DNA from: JAIVGV01 sp032229975 | GTDB taxonomy: Bacteria > Acidobacteriota > Blastocatellia > Pyrinomonadales > Pyrinomonadaceae | Length of the DNA stretch: 64,000 bases | Assembly (NCBI GenBank): GCA_032229975.1 | Contig: JAVXVG010000022.1 | Coordinates: 70,181 to 134,180 of the forward strand | Direction: 5' to 3' | In this document: piece after piece, positions 42,527 through 50,017 of the stretch | How the letters are laid out: each line of letters starts with the position of its first letter | Position numbering within the stretch: position 1 is the first letter of the stretch | Translations under genes and position numbers: made by a program | Notes under the pieces: model-generated | Seen by the model: only the letters and a program-made list of their open reading frames with translations | Database searches by the model: none | What the model was told of the DNA's origin: nothing

Positions 42527-45500
42527 ATGCCCCAGAAAGCTTTGAAGACTTTACGCCTGACCATCTCCCTCGCGCTGGCCCTGCTGCTCTCGTCCGGCCC
42601 GGCTTACGCCGGGATCACCGTGAGCGGCGCGGACGGCATCACCGTCTCAGGAGCCGACGGCATCACCATCAGTGGAGCCGACGGCATCGTCGCCTCTGGA
42701 GCCGATGGCATACTGACCTTCGGCGTCAACGGCATCACCATCAGTGGGGCCGACGGCATCACGGCTTCCGGCGCAGATGGCATCACAGCCTCAGGGGCCG
42801 ATGGCGTGCAGCGCGCCTCCGCGAACAACGTCACCTCTTCGCATCCGAGCGGTATCACCATCAGTGGGGCCGACGGCATCACCATCTCGACCGCCGATGG
42901 CATTACGATCTCAACCGCCGACGGCACAACGCGCAAGGTCGATTCCATCGTCCTGCGCCAGCCAAACGGCATCACGATCTCGACAGCCGACGCGATGCAA
43001 GCTGCGGGCACGAATGGCGTCGTGCCCCGACAGAGCAACGGCATCACGATCAGTGGGGCCGACGGCATCACCATCTCGACCGCCGATGGCATCACGATCT
43101 CTTCAGCCGATGGCGCGCTCGCGCGCAGTGCGGATGGACAGGTCTTCGCCGTCTCACCGAACGGCTTGAGCATCCCGCACGCCGACGGCATCACGGCTTC
43201 GGGCGCAGACGGCATCACGATCTCGACCGCCGATGGCATCACGATCTCTTCAGCCGACGGTGTCATCGCTTCGAGCGGCGGCGCGTCGCGAGTGGCCGGT
43301 TTGCAGAGCGTCGATCCCGAACTCGCCATCAAGCTCAATCAGATGACTGACGACAGCAGCGTCAACGCGGTCGTCGTCTATCATCATCTTCCAACCGATC
43401 AAGACCTCGCGGACTTGCAGCGCATCGGCGTCATCGGCGGCACGCGCTTCCGCGTCCTCCCGATGATCTACGTGACGGCGACGCGAGATCAGATCATCCA
43501 ACTCTCGCACCTGCCAGCCGTGCGCTCGATCTACGGCAACCGCACGCTCGAATTCACAGCCGACCCGGCGAACGGTGCGACCGGAGTTGATCGCGCTCGC
43601 TCCGACTCCGACATCACGCGCGCGACGGGCGGCCTCCCCGTCTCAGGTCGCGGCGTCACCGTCGCTGTACTCGATACCGGCATCGACGCGACGCATTCCG
43701 ACCTCGCAGGTCGCGTCGTGCAGAACGTCAAACTCGCAGACCTTCAGAGCGCGCCCGCTCCCGGCTTCGCTTATCCCATCAACACCGAGGGCCTGCCCGA
43801 CACCGACACGGCTTACGGGCACGGCACGTTCGTCGCGGGCGTCATCGGCGGCAACGGCTCGCGCTCTTCGGGCCAGTACACCGGCGTCGCACCCAATGCG
43901 CGACTCGTCGGCTTGAGCGCGGGCGACGCGAGCCTCATCTTCGTCCTCGACGGCTTAGACTACCTGCTCGACCGTGGCGCGTCTTTAGGCGTGAGAGTCG
44001 TCAACTGCTCCTTCTCTGCCGAGACCGTGTACGACACGAACGATCCGGTCAACATCGCGACGAAGATGCTCTTTGATCGCAATGTCAGCGTCGTCTTCTC
44101 CGCAGGCAACACGGGCCCCGACTATCACACGCTGAACCCTTACGCCGCCGCGCCGTGGGTCATCTCTGTCGGCGCGACCGAAGGCGGCAAGCTCGCCTCT
44201 TATTCTTCACGCGGCGACTTCGCGCACACCGACATTCATCCGACGCTCGTCGCGCCCGGCACACGCATCGTCTCGCTACGTTCGAGCGGCGTCAGTCAGA
44301 CCGGCATCGAAGGGCCCGGCTTCAACAGCGACACGAGTCTGTCGCCAACCATGTTGCCGTACTACACGACGGCGACGGGCACGAGTTTCTCCGCGCCGCA
44401 GGTGGCGGGCGCAATCGCGCTCATGCTCGAAGCGAACCCGAAACTTACGCCGACGCAGATCAAAGACATCCTTGAGCGCACGGCGACTCCACTCGCGCCC
44501 TACTATCAACCGGAAGTCGGGGCCGGAATGCTCAACGCGCACGCCGCCGTGCTCGAAGCCGCGTTCCCGCAACGACGCATGGGCCGCTTCCGCGCGACGT
44601 TCGACGGCCGGTTCTTCCGCGTTATCAGCGATCCCATGCAGGTCATCAACGGCACGGTCAATCCCGGCTCGACCGGCTACACCGGCACGTTCAACGTGCC
44701 CGCCAATTCGCTCTTCGCTTCGATGCGGATCGGTTGGGGGCCCCTCTGGACGACGAACGATCTCGGCATGGCGCTCTACGATGCGACGGGCGCGAAGCAG
44801 GCGGACGTGAACACCTTGAACCTGCCCGGTCTCGGCGGGCATCAGGAGCGCGCGCTCGTCGCGAACCCCGCTTCGGGCGCGTGGAAGATGGCCGTTAAGA
44901 ACACGCTCGGCGTCGCAAGCACCGCGCAGGACTTCGCGGGCGTCCTCGAAACCGCGCACGCTTCTTACGCGCCATTGAACGACATCACCGCGCTCAACGC
45001 AGCGCAACGCGAAGACGTTTACCGCAGCCTGCGCACCTTCACGCTGCAACCGACAGGCAAAAATTATCGACCCGATTTTTCGGCAAGTCGCGGAGACCTC
45101 GCGGCTGCGCTCGTCATCGGCGGTCGCGTGCCGCAGTACCTGCCCGCGTCGCCAACCTACCGCGACGTGCGCGATATCTCGTCGATGCTCTTCGTCGAGA
45201 GCGCACAGCACGCGCCGCAGGGCCCGTTGTTCACGGACGTGTCGGCGGGCGGAGCATTCAACCCTGATGCAAACGCGGATCGCGTGACGGCGGCCATCGC
45301 ACTCGTCCGCGCGGCGGGCCTGCAACCAGAAGTTGATTCCGGTGGCTCGGTGCTCGCGAACGTCACAGACCTGTTGAAGATTCCGATGCAGGCACGCGGC
45401 TATGTCCGCGTCGCGCTCGCGCACGGATTGCTCAACGCCGATCAGCAATCGAACTTCCGACCGCAGAGCGCGCTCACGCGACTCGAACTCGCGCACGCGA

Positions 45501-45532
45501 TGACTGTGCTGCAAAACTCGCTCAACCAGTAA
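42527..45532 (+). CDS. Secreted subtilase with octapeptide-repeat N-terminus and SLH-like tail
   Basis: I placed the start at ATG 42527, which opens a classical signal peptide (LRLTISLALALLLSSGPAYA, cleavage about residue 28). Mature residues about 29-248 are some 27 tandem octapeptides with consensus SGADGITI or STADGITI. A propeptide-like I9 region (about 258-345) follows, then the S8 catalytic domain with Asp383 (VAVLDTGIDATH), His432 (YGHGTFVAGVIGG) and Ser620 (TGTSFSAPQVAGA). A beta-rich domain (about 675-820) and a C-terminal region with SLH-like units (YRDVRD, LFTDVSAGGAFNPDANADRVT, GYVRVALAHGLLNADQQSNF) end the 1001 residues. The repeat before the propeptide is unusual; it may be a beta-solenoid adhesive or calcium-binding module (inference). 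Confidence 0.9.
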   Translation: MPQKALKTLRLTISLALALLLSSGPAYAGITVSGADGITVSGADGITISGADGIVASGADGILTFGVNGITISGADGITASGADGITASGADGVQRASANNVTSSHPSGITISGADGITISTADGITISTADGTTRKVDSIVLRQPNGITISTADAMQAAGTNGVVPRQSNGITISGADGITISTADGITISSADGALARSADGQVFAVSPNGLSIPHADGITASGADGITISTADGITISSADGVIASSGGASRVAGLQSVDPELAIKLNQMTDDSSVNAVVVYHHLPTDQDLADLQRIGVIGGTRFRVLPMIYVTATRDQIIQLSHLPAVRSIYGNRTLEFTADPANGATGVDRARSDSDITRATGGLPVSGRGVTVAVLDTGIDATHSDLAGRVVQNVKLADLQSAPAPGFAYPINTEGLPDTDTAYGHGTFVAGVIGGNGSRSSGQYTGVAPNARLVGLSAGDASLIFVLDGLDYLLDRGASLGVRVVNCSFSAETVYDTNDPVNIATKMLFDRNVSVVFSAGNTGPDYHTLNPYAAAPWVISVGATEGGKLASYSSRGDFAHTDIHPTLVAPGTRIVSLRSSGVSQTGIEGPGFNSDTSLSPTMLPYYTTATGTSFSAPQVAGAIALMLEANPKLTPTQIKDILERTATPLAPYYQPEVGAGMLNAHAAVLEAAFPQRRMGRFRATFDGRFFRVISDPMQVINGTVNPGSTGYTGTFNVPANSLFASMRIGWGPLWTTNDLGMALYDATGAKQADVNTLNLPGLGGHQERALVANPASGAWKMAVKNTLGVASTAQDFAGVLETAHASYAPLNDITALNAAQREDVYRSLRTFTLQPTGKNYRPDFSASRGDLAAALVIGGRVPQYLPASPTYRDVRDISSMLFVESAQHAPQGPLFTDVSAGGAFNPDANADRVTAAIALVRAAGLQPEVDSGGSVLANVTDLLKIPMQARGYVRVALAHGLLNADQQSNFRPQSALTRLELAHAMTVLQNSLNQ
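42611..43275 (+). repeat. 24-bp coding tandem repeat (octapeptide SGADGITI)
   Basis: About 27 units of 24 bases encode SGADGITI, STADGITI, SSADGVIA and diverged forms such as FGVNGITI and RQSNGITI. Several units are identical at DNA level (GGCATCACCATCAGTGGGGC recurs), pointing to recent duplication, while central units are diverged. Confidence 0.92.
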
Positions 45533-45565
45533 CGCGCGACAATAGAACGCACAAGAGCTGACGAG

Positions 45566-45606
45566 GAGAAAGGCGGCGAGGTTGATTCCTCGCCGCCTTT
45601 CTCTTT
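45566..45606. terminator. Bidirectional terminator between convergent genes
   Basis: A 16-bp perfect stem (45566-45581 with 45588-45603, arm GAGAAAGGCGGCGAGG), loop TTGATT, then TTTCC on the plus side. It separates the subtilase from the convergent peptide-binding protein gene. Confidence 0.85.
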
Positions 45607-45630
45607 CCGTCACATTCTAGTTTTGCGTCT

Positions 45631-47406
45631 CTACTGCTTAACGAACAACTCCTCCGCGTTCCAGAGCGAGAAGGGCGGGAGCGTGCTCGGTCGATAGTTG
45701 CCGATCCGCGCATTCGCAGCAACGGGAATGTGACGCGAGACGAGCGGGATGAGCGGCAACTGCTCCGACATGATCTTTTGAATCTCGTTGAAGGCTGCCC
45801 GGCGACGTTCGCGGTCGGTCTCGTGGGCCTGCTGCACGGTCAGCTCATCGATGCGGGCCTCCCAGTCGGTCGCAGGCTTCGGCTGCTTCGCGTTCCAATA
45901 GTGCTGCGGGCTGCTGCTGCGTAACAGGTCGGCGTAGGAAGAAGGATCGGGCTCGGTGGCCGATGTGCCGTAGAGCACTGCCTCGTAGTCGTATGTGTGG
46001 TTGACGCGGTCGGAGAGCTGGGCGTTCTCAATGGGCGCGACCGTCACGCTCATCCCCAGCTTCTTCAAGTCCTCCTGCACGACGGCCGCCGCATCCACGC
46101 GCGTCTTCGTCGCCGCAGGCGCGATGATCGTGAACTCGACGCGATTCCCTTTCGCATCGTACAACTCCGGCGCGTCCTGCGTGCCACGCGTGACAAATCC
46201 GGCCTCCTGCAATAGCGCACGCGACTTGTTCAAATCGTAATCGTCGTGCGGCAGATCGGTCGCAGCCCACGCGCGATTGCCGGGCGTGACGAAGCCGTAG
46301 AGCGGCGTTGCCAAGCCGAGCCACACGTTCTGCGCGATGTGTTCGCGGTCGATGGCGTGCGAGACGGCGCGACGGAAGCGCACGTCCGTAAACCACGCGA
46401 GCTTCGCGGGCTCGACATAGGGCCTGCCATCCTCGCGCTTGCCCGCGTTCAGGTTGAACCAGAGATCGTCGGCGTAGAGGCCGGGCCCTAGATCGTAACC
46501 GTGCACGCTGCCAACTCCCGCGCGAAGACTTGCGAAATCCGATGAGCGCACGCGGTCATAGATGTCGAGCGTGCCCTGCCCCAAACGCGCGACAGCGTTG
46601 CTCTCATCGCTGATCACTTCGAGCGTGAGACGATCTATGTATGGAAGTTGATTCCCCGCCGCGTCCTTCTTCCAGTAGTTCGGATTGCGCGCGAGCACGA
46701 CGCTCGCGCCGGGCGCGCTCGCTTCGACGGCGAACTTGCCGCTCGTCACAATCGACTTCGGATCGGCGGTGATGCCGTAAGCATCTTTGAACGTCCCGTC
46801 GCCGAGTGCCGCTTCGAGCGCGTGGCGCGGGAGCACGCCGAGGTTCGACATATAGTTTTCGGGGACGTTGACGGCTTCGGCGAAGGCGAGCGTGAAGTGG
46901 CGCGCGTCCGCGATAGTGATGCCGATGGGCTTGTCGCCGATCTTCATCGCATCGCGATAGATGGGCGAAGGAACTTTCTCATCGTAGAGCGCGCGTAGCG
47001 TGAAGGCCACGTCGTCCGAGGTGAGCGGGTAGCCATCGGAGAACTTGAGCCCGTCGCGCAGAGTCACCTCAACGCCGCGACCGTCCGCCGTCGCTTTCCA
47101 GCTCTCGGCGAGCGCGGGCGCATACTCCTGCGCGTCGTGATCGAACTCGACGAGACGACTCGACAGCAGGAAGAGCGCGACCGTGTTGGAAGACTCGTCG
47201 GCTGCCATGATGTAGTTGAAAGTCTGCGGCGGCTGGCTCAGCCGGTAGCTCAACTGGCCGCCGCGCGTGCCCGCGACCCGTTCGCGTGCGAGCGTCGCGG
47301 GCCGGTTTGAGTTCGCTGTCTGCTGCGTCGGCTGGCACGCGCCGAGCAAGCACAACGCGGCAATAAGCGCGACGAGCCGCGCGATGTTCTTTCTTTCGAT
47401 TCTCAT
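45631..47406 (-). CDS. Peptide ABC transporter substrate-binding lipoprotein (SBP family 5)
   Basis: The start at 47406 (MRIERKNIARLVALIAALCLLGAC) is preceded on the minus strand by GAAGGGAAG and gives a lipoprotein signal with Cys at about 24. The 591-residue product is a DppA/OppA-type binding protein: LSQPPQTFNYI, DGRGVEVTLRDGLKFSDGYPLTSDDVAFT, NPNYWKKDAAGNQLPYIDRL, FRRAVSHAIDREHIAQNV and the C-terminal EIQKIMSEQLPLIPLV. It delivers oligopeptides or similar ligands to the two permeases encoded divergently at 47665 and 48667. Confidence 0.93.
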   Translation of the reverse strand: MRIERKNIARLVALIAALCLLGACQPTQQTANSNRPATLARERVAGTRGGQLSYRLSQPPQTFNYIMAADESSNTVALFLLSSRLVEFDHDAQEYAPALAESWKATADGRGVEVTLRDGLKFSDGYPLTSDDVAFTLRALYDEKVPSPIYRDAMKIGDKPIGITIADARHFTLAFAEAVNVPENYMSNLGVLPRHALEAALGDGTFKDAYGITADPKSIVTSGKFAVEASAPGASVVLARNPNYWKKDAAGNQLPYIDRLTLEVISDESNAVARLGQGTLDIYDRVRSSDFASLRAGVGSVHGYDLGPGLYADDLWFNLNAGKREDGRPYVEPAKLAWFTDVRFRRAVSHAIDREHIAQNVWLGLATPLYGFVTPGNRAWAATDLPHDDYDLNKSRALLQEAGFVTRGTQDAPELYDAKGNRVEFTIIAPAATKTRVDAAAVVQEDLKKLGMSVTVAPIENAQLSDRVNHTYDYEAVLYGTSATEPDPSSYADLLRSSSPQHYWNAKQPKPATDWEARIDELTVQQAHETDRERRRAAFNEIQKIMSEQLPLIPLVSRHIPVAANARIGNYRPSTLPPFSLWNAEELFVKQ

Positions 47407-47505
47407 CTTCCCTTCCTTCTCAGGTCGAAGTCGCGTGCGGCGTGTGAAGTTAACGCGCGCCAAGCGCGAGGCGGCATGATTCAATCACGGATACCTACGA
47501 CTGAC

Positions 47506-47594
47506 AAGTATGAACGATGAACAATGGATGATGGATGAAGAATGATGAACTAAAAGATAGGCCTTCTTTACTTCATCGTTCATCGTTCATACTT
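47506..47594. repeat. Inverted word-repeat element, GAACGATG/CATCGTTC type
   Basis: AAGTATGAACGATGAAC (47506-47522) is the exact reverse complement of GTTCATCGTTCATACTT (47578-47594). Extra GATGGATGAAGAATGATG words lie on the left. It sits in the divergent spacer between the binding protein and the permeases, where the promoters of both should be. Confidence 0.85.
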
Positions 47595-47664
47595 CCATCT
47601 TGCTCTTGTCGCGGCGGCTAAGAGATGTTAGATCAACCGACGTGCTTAATCGGAGATCGCGCGC

Positions 47665-48657
47665 GTGCTGAAACTCATCCTCTCAAGGATCGGGCAAGGG
47701 TTGATCGTGCTCGTCGTCGTCTCGGCGCTGACCTTCGCGCTGCTCGCGGCGGCGGGCGGTGACGCGCTGACGGCCCTCGCCGCAGAGCCGCACGTCTCGG
47801 CGAGCGCGCTCGTCGAGCTGCGACGCATTTACGGGCTCGATGATCCGCTCCTCGTGCGCCATGCGCGCTGGCTCGCGGAGTTCGCGCGCGGGCACATGGG
47901 CTATTCGATCTCTTTCCACGCGCCCGTCTCGCTCGTCATCCTGCCGCGACTCCTGCGCACGCTCTTCGTCGCCGCGCTTGCGCTCCTGCTCGCTTGGGCC
48001 ATCGCGCTCGCACTCGGCGTGCAGGCGGCGCGCAAACCGGGAAGCATTTGGGATCGCGCGAGTGAAGTCGTGATCCTACTCTCGGCTTCGACGCCGCGCA
48101 TCGTCGTCGCGCTCATCGCTCTAGCCGTAGCCGCACGCACGAACCTCTTCACTATCGGCGGCGCGTTCGAGGCGAGCGCGCCGCTTTCGCTCGCTCGCGC
48201 GCTTGCGCCCGCGATAGTTCTCGCCGCGCCGCTCGTCGCGCTCTTCCTCGCGCAGACACGCGAGAGTTTGCGCGCCGCGCTCGCCGAAGACTTCGTCCGC
48301 GTCGCGCGCGCGAAGGGCCTGCCGGAGCGCACCGTCATCTTTCGCCATGCGATGCGCGCGGCACTCAATCCGCTCATCACGATCTTCGGCTACTCGCTCG
48401 GCAGCGTCGTCGGCGGCTCAATCGTCGCGGAGTACGTGCTTGGCTGGCAGGGCATCGGCTCGCTCAGCGTCGTCGCTGTTGTGAACCGCGACGTGCCGCT
48501 CTTGATGGGCGTCGTGATGACGACCGCGACCGCCGTGCTCCTCGGCAACCTCATCGCAGACGTGCTGCTCCGACTCAACGACCCGCGCCTGCGACTCGAA
48601 GACGGTGGACGTGGTAACTCTTCGACGCGTTCAACCTCGACGACGACCACCGCCTGA
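47665..48657 (+). CDS. Peptide ABC transporter permease, DppB/OppB-like
   Basis: The gene starts with GTG 47665 and encodes 330 residues with six hydrophobic helices. Family features are the N-terminal MLKLILSRIGQGLIVLVVVS, the LRRIYGLDDPLLVRHARWL loop, the EAA loop EDFVRVARAKGLPERTVIFRHAMRAAL and GSVVGGSIVAEYVLGWQGIG. It forms the inner-membrane channel with the next gene. The C-terminal 20 residues are Thr/Ser-rich (STRSTSTTTTA). The operon contains no ATP-binding subunit within the window. Confidence 0.92.
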   Translation: MLKLILSRIGQGLIVLVVVSALTFALLAAAGGDALTALAAEPHVSASALVELRRIYGLDDPLLVRHARWLAEFARGHMGYSISFHAPVSLVILPRLLRTLFVAALALLLAWAIALALGVQAARKPGSIWDRASEVVILLSASTPRIVVALIALAVAARTNLFTIGGAFEASAPLSLARALAPAIVLAAPLVALFLAQTRESLRAALAEDFVRVARAKGLPERTVIFRHAMRAALNPLITIFGYSLGSVVGGSIVAEYVLGWQGIGSLSVVAVVNRDVPLLMGVVMTTATAVLLGNLIADVLLRLNDPRLRLEDGGRGNSSTRSTSTTTTA

Positions 48658-48666
48658 CCGGACGCG

Positions 48667-49812
48667 ATGAGATTGCACATGACAGCAAGCTCGAACGGCA
48701 AGAGCGCGACTAACGAAGGCGCGCGCAGCTTCAGTTCTCGCGCTCGCGGACTCACGCGCGGGCGCGCGCGTCTTATCGTCGGTCTCATTATCGTCGCGGC
48801 CTTCTACGTCGTGGCCGCACTCGCGGATTTCGTCGCGCCTTACGATTACGGCTCGCAGTCGCGTGATGAGACTCTTGCGCCCGCGACGGCCATCCACTTC
48901 TTCGACGATGGTGGCCGCTTCCACGCGCGCTCCTTCATACGCGCGCGCCGCCTCGTCGATCCGCTCGCGCGCTCCTACGCCGAAGATAATGCGCGCGACT
49001 ACACGCTCGCTCTCTTCGCGCGTGGCTACTCTTACGACTTTCTCGGAATCTTCAAGACAGATCGACATCTCTTCGGCGTCGCTGACGAAGAAACACATCG
49101 TCAAACTTCATCGCTCATGTCAATGCCGCGCGTCAACCTGCTCGGCACGGACAAGCTCGGTCGCGATCGCTTCTCGCGACTCGTGCGCGCGGCACGCTTC
49201 TCGCTCGCGGTCGCTCCGCTCGGCGCGTTGTTCGCGGGTGCGCTCGGCGTTCTCGTCGGATGCGTCGCGGGTTATGCAGGACGGAAGATTGATGCCGTGC
49301 TCATGCGCGCGGCCGACGCGATGCTCGCGCTGCCCGCGCTCGTCCTCATCCTTGCCGCGCGCGCCGCGCTGCCTATCGCACTTCCCACTGCGCGCGCCGC
49401 CGCTTTCCTCGTCGCGGTCTTCGTCGCCGTCGGTTGGGCGGAGACAGCGCGACTCGTGCGTGGTCTAGTTATGGAGCTTCGTGGTCGCGAGTTCGTCACC
49501 GCCGCGCGCTCGCTTGGGATGACAGAGACGCGCGTGCTCTTCCGACACGTGCTGCCGAACGCCTCGCGCGCGATCATCGTGCAACTCTCGCTCATGGTTC
49601 CCGCGTTCCTGCTCGCGGAGACGGCCCTCTCGTTCCTCGGCGTCGGCGTGCAGGAGCCGGACGTGAGTTGGGGCACGATGCTCGCCGATGCTAACAGCAC
49701 GACGCAGCTTGCCGAGCAACCGTTGCTGCTCCTCGCACCGGCCTTCGCCATCTTCCTCTTCGTCCTCGGCGTCAGACTTTTAAGCGACGGCCTGCGCCGC
49801 GTGAGCGACTGA
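48667..49812 (+). CDS. Peptide ABC transporter permease, DppC/OppC-like with periplasmic insert
   Basis: The 381-residue protein has a first helix (IVGLIIVAAFYVVAALADFVAPY), then about 85 residues that ordinary DppC lacks (IHFFDDGGRFHARSFIRARR, DFLGIFKTDRHLFGVADE), then the conserved NLLGTDKLGRDRFSRLV and five further helices with the EAA loop EFVTAARSLGMTETRVLFRHVLPNA. The insert resembles the long-loop subclass of DppC-like permeases. An alternative ATG is 48679. It follows the DppB-like gene by 9 bases and ends at a strong terminator, so the ATPase must be encoded elsewhere. Confidence 0.92.
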   Translation: MRLHMTASSNGKSATNEGARSFSSRARGLTRGRARLIVGLIIVAAFYVVAALADFVAPYDYGSQSRDETLAPATAIHFFDDGGRFHARSFIRARRLVDPLARSYAEDNARDYTLALFARGYSYDFLGIFKTDRHLFGVADEETHRQTSSLMSMPRVNLLGTDKLGRDRFSRLVRAARFSLAVAPLGALFAGALGVLVGCVAGYAGRKIDAVLMRAADAMLALPALVLILAARAALPIALPTARAAAFLVAVFVAVGWAETARLVRGLVMELRGREFVTAARSLGMTETRVLFRHVLPNASRAIIVQLSLMVPAFLLAETALSFLGVGVQEPDVSWGTMLADANSTTQLAEQPLLLLAPAFAIFLFVLGVRLLSDGLRRVSD

Positions 49813-49870
49813 ACACGCGGCGCAACTGAATCGCAATCTTCTCAAGTCTGCCTCAAGTCTCCCATATGAA

Positions 49871-49911
49871 CGAAAAGGCGTGGATTTCGCGGGAAATCCA
49901 CGCCTTTTTCG
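49871..49911 (+). terminator. Rho-independent terminator
   Basis: AAAAGGCGTGGATTT pairs with AAATCCACGCCTTTT (arms 49871-49887 and 49894-49911), loop CGCGGG, with a T run in the right arm. It closes the permease operon. Confidence 0.9.
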
Positions 49912-50017
49912 TGTTGCGCGCGGCTCAAGTTTTCCTCAATGCCCTTCGCCTAAATTTTGCACACGTTCGAGCAGGGGCATGTCGCCCGAAACTTTTTACG
50001 AAGCTGGAGAGAAAAAA

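Noticed and set aside
42611..43275. The 24-base repeats as a CRISPR array
   Set aside because: Units are contiguous with no unique spacers and stay in one reading frame as octapeptides, so they are coding tandem repeats.
44276..45613. A 445-codon minus-strand frame opposite the octapeptide subtilase
   Set aside because: It is Arg/His/Val-rich with no recognisable domain, lies antisense to SLH and catalytic parts of the subtilase, and runs across a terminator hairpin.
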